A stretch of 64,000 nt of DNA from Candidatus Thermoplasmatota archaeon (GTDB lineage Archaea > Thermoplasmatota > SW-10-69-26 > JACQPN01 > JAJPHT01): positions 20,505 to 84,504 of the forward strand of contig DATLGO010000031.1 of NCBI GenBank assembly GCA_035540375.1, read 5' to 3'. The notes beneath the pieces were generated by a model. The model searched no databases, had not been told where the DNA came from, and saw nothing but the letters and a program-made list of their open reading frames with translations. Every line of letters begins with the position of its first letter. The first letter of the stretch is position 1. The translations under genes and the position numbers were made by a program. Positions 38,842 to 47,358 of the stretch are shown here, one piece after another.

Positions 38842-39990
38842 GTGCGCATCCTGATGGTGTGGCCCAACCTGGAGACGACGAACGCCTGCGGCGTGCGCGG
38901 GCTCGCGTTCCTCCGGGCCTGGCGCGAGGAGGGCGCCGACGTCGCCATCATCGCGCATCCGCCGACGGGCGGGGGCGCGATTCCCGCGGAAGCGGACGCG
39001 CGCGTGGTTCGCCTCTTCCACGACAAGGCCGACCTCTGGCGCCTCCCCTGGAGCGACGCGCGACTGGACCGCGAGATCCGACGCCACAAGCCGGATGTCG
39101 TCGTCGCCTCGACGCCCGCCGTCACGGTGGGTTGGCAGGCCGCGCGCGCGGCGGCGCGAGCGCGCGTGCCGTTCGTCGCGGACGTGCGCGATCTCAGCGT
39201 CGAGGGGCTGAGAGCGGCGAACGGCGATCGGCTCGCATACAGGCTCCTCGACCGGATGGAGCGAGAGGTCTTCGCGCGGGCCGCCGCCGTGACGCCCGTG
39301 AGCGACATCATGGGCGACGACCTCGTCTCCCGCTACGGGGTCCCGCGCGGGAAGATCCACGTGGTTCCGAACGGCCACACGTTCGGCGACGCGGAGCCGT
39401 CGAACGTCGCGAAGGACATCGACGCCATTCTCGTGGACACGGACCTCGACGCGAGCCGCCGGCCGCTCGAGGTCGTGGACGCCTACGCGCGGGTGAAGCG
39501 GGAGAAGCCCGACGCGGTCTTCGCGTTCCTCGGCTGGCGCGACGACCTCCCGATGTCGGGCCCCGTGAAGGCGAAGATTGCGGCCCTCGGTCTCGCCGGA
39601 TCGGTGCGACTTCTGCCACGCGTCGAGCGCGCCGAGGTCCGCGCGACGCTCGAGCGGAGCCGGGTCGGCATCCTGTCGCTCGCGAACCATCCCGCCTACA
39701 GGAGCGCCGTCGGCGCAAAGACCTATGAGTATCTCGCGCTGGGCCTTCCCGTGTGCGTCCTCGGCCTGCCCGGCGACTCCGAGGCGCGCCGCCTCGTCGA
39801 GGGCGCGGGGGTGGGCCTCTTCGCCTCCGATCCGGACGCGTTCGCGGACCATTTGACGAAGCTTATCGCGAACGACGCTTACCGCGAGCGCCTCGGCCGC
39901 AAGGCGCGGGAGGTCGCGAAGGCGTTCGACCGCGGGTCGCTCGCGCGGCGCGCGCTCGTCGAGGCGATCGCCCCGCTCGCGCGCCGTTAG
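38842..39990 (+). CDS. Glycosyltransferase family 4-like (GT-B fold)
   Basis: A 382-residue cytoplasmic enzyme. The N-domain opens MRILMVWPNLETTNACGVRG with the family's acceptor-side Gly-rich loop and PFVADVRDLSVEGL. The C-domain has the nucleotide-sugar part: FLGWRDDLPM, LGLAGSVRLLPRVERAEVRATL, and the E-x7-E-type motif in AKTYEYLALGLPVCVLGLPGD. It transfers a sugar from a nucleotide donor during surface polysaccharide or glycan synthesis; the sugar cannot be told. The start is GTG. The 3' end overlaps the convergent thioredoxin-like gene by 4 bp. Confidence 0.87.
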   Translation: MRILMVWPNLETTNACGVRGLAFLRAWREEGADVAIIAHPPTGGGAIPAEADARVVRLFHDKADLWRLPWSDARLDREIRRHKPDVVVASTPAVTVGWQAARAAARARVPFVADVRDLSVEGLRAANGDRLAYRLLDRMEREVFARAAAVTPVSDIMGDDLVSRYGVPRGKIHVVPNGHTFGDAEPSNVAKDIDAILVDTDLDASRRPLEVVDAYARVKREKPDAVFAFLGWRDDLPMSGPVKAKIAALGLAGSVRLLPRVERAEVRATLERSRVGILSLANHPAYRSAVGAKTYEYLALGLPVCVLGLPGDSEARRLVEGAGVGLFASDPDAFADHLTKLIANDAYRERLGRKAREVAKAFDRGSLARRALVEAIAPLARR

Positions 39991-40505
39991 AGCGTGGCGA
40001 GCAGGTCGCGCCACGCCGCCTCGTCCGTTGTCGTCTCGTCGCGATACGCGATGCGTCCTTCGGAGTCGACGACGAGGTTCCAATCGAGCGCGACCGCCCC
40101 GTACGTCCGCGTGACGGCGTCGGGCGCGTAGCCGAGGTATACCTCGCCAAACCCGTGCCGTTCGGCATAGTCGCGCATCCAGTCGGGCGGGTCGCGCGGG
40201 CTCGCGTCGAAGAGGAGCAGCACGAGCGACGCGCCCCCGTCGGGGGTCGCGCGGGCCGCGGCCTGGAGCGCGCGCGACTCGCCCTCGCAGGTCGCGCACG
40301 ACTGGCTCATCAGATCCACGATGACCGTGCGCCCGCGGAAGTCGCTCAAGTTGTGGTCGCGCCCGTCGAAGGCCGTGAACGTGAAATCGGTTGCCGTCAC
40401 CCGCTTTGCGGCGGGGATGACGCGCGGCCCGTCCCCGGCCTCGAGGCACCCCGCGAAGGCTGTCGCGAGGAGGGCGACTCCGAGGACCGCCGCGGCACGG
40501 CGCAT
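39987..40505 (-). CDS. Thioredoxin-fold lipoprotein (TlpA/SCO1-like)
   Basis: A 172-residue membrane-anchored redox protein. The signal peptide ends at lipobox AFAGC (Cys20). The thioredoxin fold follows, with active site SCATC (Cys70 and Cys73) after VIVDLMSQ, and a cis-Pro-region segment near NLVVDSEGRIAY. DFTFTAFDGRDHNLSDFRGR is the AhpC/TSA-TlpA lead-in. It probably reduces disulfides or delivers copper outside the membrane; no CX3C plus distant His as in true SCO1, so TlpA-like is the better match. A TATA-like box 27 nt upstream points to a leaderless transcript. Confidence 0.87.
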   Translation of the reverse strand: MRRAAAVLGVALLATAFAGCLEAGDGPRVIPAAKRVTATDFTFTAFDGRDHNLSDFRGRTVIVDLMSQSCATCEGESRALQAAARATPDGGASLVLLLFDASPRDPPDWMRDYAERHGFGEVYLGYAPDAVTRTYGAVALDWNLVVDSEGRIAYRDETTTDEAAWRDLLATL

Positions 40506-40528
40506 GCGCCCGACTAGTCCTTACCCGT

Positions 40529-40535
40529 GATAAAG
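40529..40535 (-). promoter_or_regulatory. TATA-like box of the thioredoxin-like lipoprotein gene
   Basis: GCTTTATCAC on the minus strand, centred 27 nt before the ATG. This is the standard spacing for leaderless archaeal transcripts. Confidence 0.5.
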
Positions 40536-40704
40536 CGCGCGGGCGGACCCGGACCGGGGTTGGGAGGGCGACCGGGACCCAAGGCGTGCCCGGAGGGTCG
40601 TGGATGGGACGCAGGCCGCGGAGGCCCGATCCGTTCAAGTGCCAGGGGCGCTTTCGCCTCCCTCAGAGGGCGCCCCGGGCGTCCCCTCCCTTGAGGTTCA
40701 TGCG

Positions 40705-41256
40705 ATGAATCGCGACACTGTGATCGGCATCGTGGGCGCGGCGGTCTTGATCGTGGCGATGGTCGGCGTCTTCGTGTATGAGCGCGACCGCGCGGCGGCG
40801 CTCCTCGACGACGGGGACGGCGGGAACCTCGAAATCGCCTCGTTGGCGGGACCGGAAGCCCAGGGCGTCGTGAAGCTCGGGCAATCGATGGAGGGGAAGC
40901 TGAACGTCACCACGCACAACCTCACGAAGATCGACTTCACGCTCGCGTGGAAGGCGGCCCAGGGGAAGGACACGCTCGCCCTCACGGTGACGCCGCCGCC
41001 CGGCGTCGCGACCAACAGCACGCTCACGATGGTTTCCGACTCGGGGACGATCGTCCTCACGGTCGACCTCGCGAACCCGAAGCCCGCGCGCGACCACGTC
41101 ACGACCGGCGCGGGCGAATGGGGCTTCAAGGTCGAGTTCAAGAAGGCGACGGGCGTCGCCCCCGACCCCGTGCCGGTGGGCAAGGATGAGAGCGTCGGCT
41201 TCACGCTCGCGACGCAGCTTGCGGCGTGGAAGCCGGCGCCCCCGAAGTCGGCGTGA
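40705..41256 (+). CDS. Signal-anchored exported protein of unknown function
   Basis: A 183-residue protein with an N-terminal signal-anchor helix (IGIVGAAVLIVAMVGVFVY, residues 7-25), a charged stretch, and an extracytoplasmic beta-rich domain with sequons (NVT, NLT, NST). It contains STLTMVSDSGTIVLTVDLANP and GEWGFKVEFKKATG, typical of Ig-like or pre-peptidase C-terminal (PPC)-like sandwich domains. No enzymatic residues. I start at the ATG directly before the anchor; the upstream frame is low-complexity. No clear operon partner. Confidence 0.7.
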   Translation: MNRDTVIGIVGAAVLIVAMVGVFVYERDRAAALLDDGDGGNLEIASLAGPEAQGVVKLGQSMEGKLNVTTHNLTKIDFTLAWKAAQGKDTLALTVTPPPGVATNSTLTMVSDSGTIVLTVDLANPKPARDHVTTGAGEWGFKVEFKKATGVAPDPVPVGKDESVGFTLATQLAAWKPAPPKSA

Positions 41257-41264
41257 TCCTCGGG

Positions 41265-41354
41265 CCCCCCGCGCGCGCCCGCGCGGACGGGACGCCTCCC
41301 CGAGGGCCTCCCACGCCCTCTGATGCCCCCCGCGCGCGCCCGCGCGGACGGGAC
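41265..41354. repeat. Perfect 29-bp direct repeat with 32-bp spacer
   Basis: The 29-bp unit, starting CCCCCCGCGCGCGCCCGCGC and ending GGACGGGAC, occurs at 41265-41293 and again without mismatch at 41326-41354. It sits in the 257-bp gap between the anchored protein gene (plus) and the metzincin gene (minus). The unit itself is partly self-complementary (GCGCG runs). Nothing else coding is seen here. Confidence 0.8.
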
Positions 41355-41513
41355 CCTGATTCGAGGTTGCCGCGCCTCGGCCGTCCCGCCCGCGGGCCGC
41401 GGGCGATCCCGCGTCTCGCCGTGCTGGAGAACGGCGAGCCGGGACCTTGACGCGGGGGACGCCTCGCGCGCGGGAGACGCATGGCGCGCCCCCCGTCCGA
41501 GCCTTCTTCGAGC

Positions 41514-42377
41514 TCAGGGATTGGCGCACGGAGCCTGGCTGTAGGCTGCGGGACCCATGTGCACGTATTGACCGCCGGTGAGCCACTCGCTCGCGGGTCG
41601 ACCGAGCGGCTTCGCGAACGTGCCCTCGAGGCCCCGGACGTTGAGGTTGCTCACGCAGTGGACCTGGTTGGGGTTCTCCTGGTAGGACATGATGTCCTCC
41701 TTGGGGTAGTTCTTCGCGCTGAAGTCCAGCGCGTCCCCCACATGGCCGAGTCCGAGGCAGTGGCCGAACTCGTGCGCGTTCAAGTCGTACATGCTGCGCT
41801 GCGCGCCTCCGACGAGGAGCCAGTTCATGTCCAAGACCAGGCACACGTTCTCCGTGTCGCGCTCGCAGTCGATGATGGCCGACGCCCAGCTCGAACCCGG
41901 GTGCTGGTGGAAGATGTCGGGAACGGTGAGGATCCCGGTCGGGACGATGGGCGGGAGACGGTCGAGCCACCATTCGATCTCCCCGCACACGAGATTGTCG
42001 CTGCCGGCGCCGATGCCGAAGAGGACGAACGGAACGAGCTCGCCCGCGACCACGATGATCTCGGGGTCCTCCAGGACCTCCTGCGGGATCGGGTTGAGCC
42101 CTGCCGTGTACCGGTTGATCTCGAGCCCGTCGACGAGCCAGGGGGCGCCGAAGTGGTCGATGCCGGCCTCCCAGGCGTCGATGCTCTTCTCGATCGCCGC
42201 GAGCCGCGCGGCGCGCGCCGTGGCGACCGGGGGCACGATGATGACGTCGACGGTGGCCGTATCGACGTCGTTGAGGATGTACATGTGGTAATTGTCGTCG
42301 TTGAAGTCCGCGCCGAGGGCGGCGGGGGTGGCGACGAGGGCGATCAGGGCGAGAACGAGCGACGTCCTGGACTGCAC
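41514..42377 (-). CDS. Secreted zinc metalloprotease (metzincin)
   Basis: A 287-residue exported protein. The signal peptide (VLALIALVATPAALGADF) is followed by a protease domain with the zinc motif HEFGHCLGLGHV (HExxHxxGxxH, near residue 205), the Met-turn DIMSYQ, and six or more Cys that could form disulfides. The chain between signal and zinc site (about 25-200) holds two acidic clusters that may bind calcium. It likely degrades external protein for nutrition or remodels the surface. No pro-domain motif is obvious. It sits alone between intergenic repeats and the SRPBCC gene. Confidence 0.87.
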   Translation of the reverse strand: MQSRTSLVLALIALVATPAALGADFNDDNYHMYILNDVDTATVDVIIVPPVATARAARLAAIEKSIDAWEAGIDHFGAPWLVDGLEINRYTAGLNPIPQEVLEDPEIIVVAGELVPFVLFGIGAGSDNLVCGEIEWWLDRLPPIVPTGILTVPDIFHQHPGSSWASAIIDCERDTENVCLVLDMNWLLVGGAQRSMYDLNAHEFGHCLGLGHVGDALDFSAKNYPKEDIMSYQENPNQVHCVSNLNVRGLEGTFAKPLGRPASEWLTGGQYVHMGPAAYSQAPCANP

Positions 42378-42440
42378 GTGAGCCTCTCCGGGGGAGGCAT
42401 GCGCCGGGGGCCATTTAGACCTAGCCGCACGGTCGGGCTC

Positions 42441-42899
42441 CTAAGGGACAACGGGTCCGAATCGCTCGAGGAGCTTTGTCCGCCTGAATTCGAAGATGGC
42501 CTCGAGGTCCGGGCGCACGAGTCGGCGTTCGAGGAACGCGCCGCCCGCGTGGGCATACGCGATGCGGTCGCGAACCCGGGTGCCGTACGCGATCGGGTCG
42601 AGGCTGTGACGGTGGATCCAGCGCAGGTACGGGCCGACGATCTGGCGGTCGACGAAGCCGCGCGGCGGATCCACCGACACGATGCGCGTCATCCAGAGGA
42701 CCGGAAACCCGCGGATGCTCAGGAGATACCACAGCGACGCGCCCGGGACGATCGCGGGCGGCGGCTCGACGATGAAGCGAAACCTCAGCGCGGGCGGCGT
42801 GAGGTCCGCGAGGTTGCGAGGCGCCGAGAAGAACGCGTACGCCTCGTCGGGGTCCACGGCGAGGTCGACCTCCGTCTCGAACGTCCGCGTCCGCATCAT
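42441..42899 (-). CDS. SRPBCC-family protein (ligand binding)
   Basis: 152 residues of helix-grip fold: TFETEVDLAVDPDEAYAFFS, NLADLTPPALRFRFIVEPPP, then IAYGTRVRDRIAYAHAGG-like strands and a terminal helix ending FRRTKLLERFGPVVP. This is the pattern of the CoxG/SRPBCC group with AYAFFSAPRNLADLTPP near its start. Often annotated as cyclase/dehydrase-like; ligand unknown. The start is the ATG overlapping the preceding monooxygenase-like gene by 4 bp (ATGA), so they are translated together. Confidence 0.83.
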   Translation of the reverse strand: MMRTRTFETEVDLAVDPDEAYAFFSAPRNLADLTPPALRFRFIVEPPPAIVPGASLWYLLSIRGFPVLWMTRIVSVDPPRGFVDRQIVGPYLRWIHRHSLDPIAYGTRVRDRIAYAHAGGAFLERRLVRPDLEAIFEFRRTKLLERFGPVVP

Positions 42900-43180
42900 C
42901 GGTCCCAGGGAACGGGATCGGACACGACGGTGATGCGCGGCTCGTCCACCACGCCTGCGCGCTGCATGACCTGACGCACGTCGGATTCGCGCATGAACGC
43001 ATCGAAGCGCTCGGGCGATTCCCACGGCAGCACGAGGATGAGGTCGTTCGGGTCGTCCTCGTTGCGGTGGACCGTGCCGCCCTTCCCTCCGAAGCGCTCG
43101 CGCGTCGGCGCGTGCGCGCGGAAGTGGGCGAGCCAGGCGTCGAAATCCTTGACGTGGTGTTCGATGATGATGCGCGTCAT
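42896..43180 (-). CDS. Small dimeric alpha/beta-barrel protein (ABM/NIPSNAP-like)
   Basis: A 94-residue protein: IIIEHHVKDFDAWLAHFRAH starts the ferredoxin-like barrel, HRNEDDPNDLILVLPWES is its middle strand pair, ERFDAFMRESDVRQVMQRAGV the second helix. The antibiotic-biosynthesis-monooxygenase (ABM) superfamily has this size and order and includes haem- or polyketide-acting enzymes as well as uncharacterised stress proteins. No specific residue set proves catalysis. First gene of a two-gene operon with the SRPBCC protein; that pairing recalls polyketide-modifying pairs but is not enough to assign a pathway. Confidence 0.75.
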   Translation of the reverse strand: MTRIIIEHHVKDFDAWLAHFRAHAPTRERFGGKGGTVHRNEDDPNDLILVLPWESPERFDAFMRESDVRQVMQRAGVVDEPRITVVSDPVPWDR

Positions 43181-43246
43181 GGGTGTCGCGACGCGCGCGG
43201 GCTGCTCAAGCGTTTTGCCCTCCGCGGCGCGCGCGTGCGGGACAAC

Positions 43247-43726
43247 TCACGGAGGCAGCGCGTCCTCGAACCCTGCGGGCATCCGCTCGTAACCCATGCG
43301 TCTCAGGAACTCCGCGCGGCTTGGCAGGTCGTATTCCCGCGAGAGCGAGGCCACGGACGCGCCGGTCGCGTCCTTGGCTTCGACGAGGATGGCCGCCTCG
43401 CGTTCGCGCGGCGCGACGGCGCGCCCCGCGAGGATCAGGGTTTCCCCGGTCGCGACCCAGCGCTTCGCGTCGAGCGCGCTCGTGCGGGCCGGGATGCCCA
43501 CGCGGCCGCCAAGACCGTAGAGCGTCCAGTTCGCGGTCTCGAGCATCGCAAGATAGAGGAGGCCCGAATGGAGACGGTCGGGCCAGCCCTCACGGGATGC
43601 GGTCGCCTCGAACCGCGTCCGCACGATGTCTCCCTCCCGCTCGAACGCGAGGCGGAGGCCGGTCGGATGTTCGGGGCCGCAACCCACACATGGATTTCCG
43701 GGCGTGTTCTCGAGCGGGGTCGCCAT
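43247..43726 (-). CDS. Hotdog-fold thioesterase (PaaI-like)
   Basis: A 159-residue protein with the PaaI-type start NPCVGCGPEHPTGLRLAFE (CxxC followed by HPxGL), then HSGLLYLAMLETANWTLYGLGG on the hotdog helix and the core strands ALDAKRWVATGETLILAGRA. Such enzymes hydrolyse acyl-CoA or acyl-carrier thioesters. The usual HGG is HSG here. It could relate to the beta-oxidation genes in the window, but nothing ties it to them directly. It sits 41 nt downstream of the Asp-box lipoprotein. Confidence 0.82.
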   Translation of the reverse strand: MATPLENTPGNPCVGCGPEHPTGLRLAFEREGDIVRTRFEATASREGWPDRLHSGLLYLAMLETANWTLYGLGGRVGIPARTSALDAKRWVATGETLILAGRAVAPREREAAILVEAKDATGASVASLSREYDLPSRAEFLRRMGYERMPAGFEDALPP

Positions 43727-43767
43727 GGCTCGCGATCGACGCCGCGGGACTTGAACCGTTCACCGGC

Positions 43768-45126
43768 TCAGGACGGCGGGATCCGGGCGACGTAGATCGT
43801 CTCAACTTCGTGCCGGCCGTCGGTCCACGCCGGGAAGACGCCGCGGTCGTTCGCGGCGAGCCCGGTGTAGTCGCCGAAGCTCCGCCGCTCGTCGTCGACG
43901 TCGGTCGGTCCGACCCCGGCCTTCGCGAAGGCCGTGAAAGGCTCGAGGGAGACCGGCCGGTTCGCGCCGAAGGGGCCGCCTGGGATCGCCGACGAGGCAT
44001 GGAAGAACCTGAATCGCGGCTTCGAGGGGTCCTCGCGCATGTCGTAGAAGGCCACGTGGAGCGCGCCCGCCGGATCGACGGCGGCCCACGGGTAGAGCTG
44101 ATGGACGCCGTTCCCGACGGCATCGTCGTTCACGCGGCGAGGGGCGGCCCACGTCGCCCCGCCGTCGAGGCTCGTGGCCGCGAGAACGTCCACGTCGCCA
44201 TGGCGGAAATCGTGCCACACCGCGTGGAGGACGTTTTGCTCCGGATCGGCGACGAGGGCGGGCAGCGTGTGCATGCGCGCGTAGCGGGGGAGCGGCGGGG
44301 CGATCTTGACGTCCGCGGCGGCGCGCGGCGCGGACCACGTGGCCCCGTCGTCCGAGGACACGACGTGGTCGAGCGTGGACGTCTCGTAATTAACCCAGAG
44401 GAGGTGCGCGCGACCGTCCGGCGTGAACGCGACCTGCGTCCCGTTGTTGTGCCGCCCGCGGCTTGCGAGCGCGGGCTTGGACCATGTCGCGCCGCCGTCC
44501 GTCGACCGGGAGACGACGATGTCCCCGATGTCGACGTCGAGGCCGGTCCGCATCTCGACGTCGCGCAGCATGTCCTGCGCGGGCTCCTTCTGCCACGCGA
44601 CGATGATCGTGCCCGTCTTCGGGCCCACGGCGAGCCACTCCTTGTCGTTGAAGGCGGTCACGATGTCGCTCTCGTCGACGAGCCCGACGCTCGACCACGT
44701 CGCGCCGCCGTCGTGGCTTTTCGCGACGAACACGGCGCTCGTCGGCTGGAACGCGAGGCCCGCGAGATACAGCTCCCCCGCGGGGCCGAACGCGAGCGCG
44801 GGATCGCTCAGTCGCTGGAACCGCGGCGCCCCCGCGGCGAGGCGCGCGACGTCCTCCGCCCTGAACCGCGAGGCCGTCCACGACGCGCCAGCGTCCGCGG
44901 TGCGGTGGAGCGCGAAGCCCCCCATCGAGTTGGCCGCGACGACGAGGTTCGCGGGGTCCACGGGGTTCGCGGCGATCGTGACCTCGGCCGCGCGCTCGCG
45001 CTCGGGCGTGAGGCGCCATTCGGCGACACCGTGCGGCGGCCCGTCCGGAGACGCGGGTTCGGGCGCTCCTGCGCATCCCGCGAAGACGACCGCGAGAACG
45101 ACGAGCGCGGGCGCGGAACGAGACAT
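43768..45126 (-). CDS. Asp-box (BNR/sialidase-like) propeller lipoprotein
   Basis: About 452 residues. The lipobox VVFAGC (Cys18) anchors it outside the membrane. The body is a six-bladed propeller with at least five Asp boxes: TADAGASW, SHDGGATW, STDGGATW, SSDDGATW and SLDGGATW. Asp boxes occur in sialidases and many other propellers and do not prove glycosidase activity; the sialidase FRIP and Arg triad are not seen. I start at the ATG nearest the signal peptide; two further ATGs lie up to 27 nt upstream. It is divergent from msrA. Confidence 0.83.
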   Translation of the reverse strand: MSRSAPALVVLAVVFAGCAGAPEPASPDGPPHGVAEWRLTPERERAAEVTIAANPVDPANLVVAANSMGGFALHRTADAGASWTASRFRAEDVARLAAGAPRFQRLSDPALAFGPAGELYLAGLAFQPTSAVFVAKSHDGGATWSSVGLVDESDIVTAFNDKEWLAVGPKTGTIIVAWQKEPAQDMLRDVEMRTGLDVDIGDIVVSRSTDGGATWSKPALASRGRHNNGTQVAFTPDGRAHLLWVNYETSTLDHVVSSDDGATWSAPRAAADVKIAPPLPRYARMHTLPALVADPEQNVLHAVWHDFRHGDVDVLAATSLDGGATWAAPRRVNDDAVGNGVHQLYPWAAVDPAGALHVAFYDMREDPSKPRFRFFHASSAIPGGPFGANRPVSLEPFTAFAKAGVGPTDVDDERRSFGDYTGLAANDRGVFPAWTDGRHEVETIYVARIPPS

Positions 45127-45201
45127 CGCCCGGCGAGACGGATGGCGCATCATAGCGCTTGCGATGGCGCGGCGCCCGCGCCCCAACACCCGGCCCACGC
45201 C

Positions 45202-45208
45202 TTGATAC
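45202..45208 (+). promoter_or_regulatory. TATA-like box of msrA
   Basis: CTTGATACCC, centred about 26 nt before the GTG start. It decides the start codon: the in-frame ATG upstream (45159) would place the box inside the coding region. Confidence 0.5.
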
Positions 45209-45230
45209 CCGAAGCGCGCGTTCTCCGCAT

Positions 45231-45773
45231 GTGCCATCCCGACGCGAGACCGCCACCCTCGGCGGCGGTTGCTTCTGGTGCCTCGAGGCCGCGTACGAGC
45301 AGCTCTCCGGCGTCGAAAGCGTCGTGAGCGGCTACGCGGGCGGTCACGTGGAGAACCCCACGTACGAGGCCGTCTGCGACGGCGAAACGGGCCACGCGGA
45401 GGTCGTGCAAGTTACGTTCGATCCCGCGGTCGTGTCCTACCGCGAGATCCTCGAGGTCTTCTTCTCGATCCATGATCCCACGACGAAGGACCGCCAGGGG
45501 AACGACGTGGGTCCGCAGTACCGGTCGATCGTCCTCACGCATTCCGATGCCCAGCGGCAGACCGCGGAGGCCGTGATGAAGGAGATCGAGAGCGAAGGGA
45601 TCTGGGACCGGCCCCTCGTGACGGAGGTGGCCCCGCTCACGACGTTCTACCCCGCCGAGTCGTACCACCAGGGCTACTACCGCCGCAATCCCCTCCAGCC
45701 CTACTGCCTGGGCGTCGTGCGGCCGAAGCTCGCGAAGTTCCGCTCGAAGTGGGCCTCGAAGCTCAAGCGCTGA
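45231..45773 (+). CDS. msrA: Peptide methionine (S)-S-oxide reductase A
   Basis: Repairs oxidised methionine in proteins using thioredoxin. The 180-residue protein opens MPSRRETATLGGGCFWCLEA with the invariant GCFW (catalytic Cys14), then SGYAGGHVENPTYEAVCDG with the substrate-binding residues. It has FSIHDPT and GNDVGPQYRSIVL, and ends FYPAESYHQGYYRRNP then PYCLGVVRPKLAKF. All family landmarks are present at the usual length. A GTG start is used because of the promoter-like box at leaderless distance. Methionine repair fits an aerobic life style. Confidence 0.96.
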   Translation: MPSRRETATLGGGCFWCLEAAYEQLSGVESVVSGYAGGHVENPTYEAVCDGETGHAEVVQVTFDPAVVSYREILEVFFSIHDPTTKDRQGNDVGPQYRSIVLTHSDAQRQTAEAVMKEIESEGIWDRPLVTEVAPLTTFYPAESYHQGYYRRNPLQPYCLGVVRPKLAKFRSKWASKLKR

Positions 45774-45828
45774 CGCCGCGGCCACAGCAAGGGTTATGAC
45801 GCCCCCGGGGCGCTCGCTCCCCGAGAGC

Positions 45829-47358
45829 ATGCCCGCCGCCCGATCCTTCGCGTTCGTCGCCGTCGCCGTCCTCGCGCTTGCGGGCTGCGTCGCCCCCTCC
45901 ACGTCCGATCCCGTGATCCCGTCGACGGGCGGCGCCGACGTCGTCCCGGACCGCTGGTGGGAGAAGGCCATCCCGTGGGGCGAGGGCCACGACCACGGCA
46001 ACCCGGCGCACCACGCGAACCTCTCGACGCCCAACTTTGAGGTCGTCGGGTACGATCCCCTCGTCACGAAGGAGCTCGGAACGACGGCCCGGGGCATGGG
46101 CTGCGGCGGCGCCGCGACGCAGACGGAAGGCCGCCGCCTCGCGGTCGTCCACAGCTTCTCGACCGACGTCGCGTTCATCGTGGCTGACGTCACGAACGCG
46201 AGCGCGCCGCAGTACCTCGGCGAATTCGTGCTCATGAACGTGCATGTCTGGGACGCGACCATCAGCGCGGACGGGAAATACGCGCTTCTCGGCGCCTACC
46301 CGCCCGCGCTCAAGCCCGGCTGGACGCCGCGGGCGCCGACCCTCGACCTCGACGCGCTCGCCGCGCTCGAAGCCGGCCCCAGGGACTGGATCGTGCGCCC
46401 GATGTTCCGCGACGCGTGCACGGGCGAACTCCGTCAGGCGGGCCCCGAGAAGGCGCTCCCGCTTGCGCCCGGCATCATCCTCGTGAGCCTCGCGGACCCG
46501 ACGAACCCGAAGCTCGTCGACTTCAAGCCGCAGCCCGTCATCGGTCCGCACAGCGTCTCGAGCGCGCTCGTCGACGGCAAGGTTTGGGCCATGGCCTCCG
46601 TCACCAACCTCGTGCACGAGGCGAGCTACTACACCTTCTTCCACGTCGAGGACACGGCGGGCGGGACGCTGCGCCCCGTCCACCTCATCCAGGTTCCGGG
46701 CCACCCGGGTCCGACGAAACTGAACGGCCACGTCGACGTCTCCGTCGCGAAGCATCCGATGACGAACAAGGTGTACGCGTACCTCGCAAACTGGGACGCG
46801 CTCTATGTCTACTCCATCGGCGGCGTCGTCCACGAACTCGTCGGGATGTGGGCCGACGGCCGCGCGGGCGCAGTGCACACGACGCTGCCGCTGCCCCAAC
46901 TCCGCGACGGCCGGCACTACACCCTTGTCGGCCAGGAGGTCGGCGAGCCCGTCGAGCTTCCAAGCGGATGGGTCTACATCCTCGACACGACGGACCCCGC
47001 GAAGCCTGTCGAAGTCGGCCGCTGGACGCTCCCCATCAAGCCGAAGTGGGGCGGCGGCCTCATGTTCAGCCCGCATTACGTCGAGGTCGTGAACGAGACG
47101 CTCTTCGTCGCGAACTACCACGGCGGACTCTGGGCGATCGACATCACGAACCAGTCCGACCCGCGCGCCATCGGCATCTTCGTGCCGGACAGGCTTTCGC
47201 CTAAGCCCATCGGCGGCAAGGCGCCCGGACCGTCCGTGGGCGACGTCATCGCCGCCCCCGACGGGACGCTCACCGTGTGGGACGCGGGATCCGGCATCTA
47301 CCAACTGCGCTTCGACGCGACGATGCCCGCGCCGCGAGCGCCCGCCTGGCCGCGCTAA
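45829..47358 (+). CDS. LVIVD-repeat beta-propeller lipoprotein (paralogue A)
   Basis: About 509 residues. The signal peptide ends at lipobox LALAGC, so the protein is surface-anchored. Directly after a short linker comes a striking His motif GEGHDHGNPAHHANLSTPNF, then EVVGYDPL. The rest is a propeller of LVIVD-type blades (IVADVTNASAPQYLGEF; LVDFKPQPVIG; WVYILDTTDPAKPVEVGRW; LWAIDITNQSDPRAIG). The close paralogue is at 48921, opposite strand. Function unknown; the His cluster may bind a metal. A GGTTATGAC box lies 34 nt before the chosen ATG. Confidence 0.85.
   Translation: MPAARSFAFVAVAVLALAGCVAPSTSDPVIPSTGGADVVPDRWWEKAIPWGEGHDHGNPAHHANLSTPNFEVVGYDPLVTKELGTTARGMGCGGAATQTEGRRLAVVHSFSTDVAFIVADVTNASAPQYLGEFVLMNVHVWDATISADGKYALLGAYPPALKPGWTPRAPTLDLDALAALEAGPRDWIVRPMFRDACTGELRQAGPEKALPLAPGIILVSLADPTNPKLVDFKPQPVIGPHSVSSALVDGKVWAMASVTNLVHEASYYTFFHVEDTAGGTLRPVHLIQVPGHPGPTKLNGHVDVSVAKHPMTNKVYAYLANWDALYVYSIGGVVHELVGMWADGRAGAVHTTLPLPQLRDGRHYTLVGQEVGEPVELPSGWVYILDTTDPAKPVEVGRWTLPIKPKWGGGLMFSPHYVEVVNETLFVANYHGGLWAIDITNQSDPRAIGIFVPDRLSPKPIGGKAPGPSVGDVIAAPDGTLTVWDAGSGIYQLRFDATMPAPRAPAWPR

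Noticed and set aside
35319..39311. 1330-codon minus-strand frame across the ABC-FtsX genes
   Set aside because: Low-complexity Arg/Glu/Ala/His composition, no domain, opposite intact Walker A/B and FtsX motifs. A GC shadow.
41265..41354. CRISPR or integration site
   Set aside because: Two units only, no integrase or tRNA nearby.
43768..45126. True sialidase
   Set aside because: Asp boxes are present but the catalytic Arg triad and FRIP motif are not recognisable.
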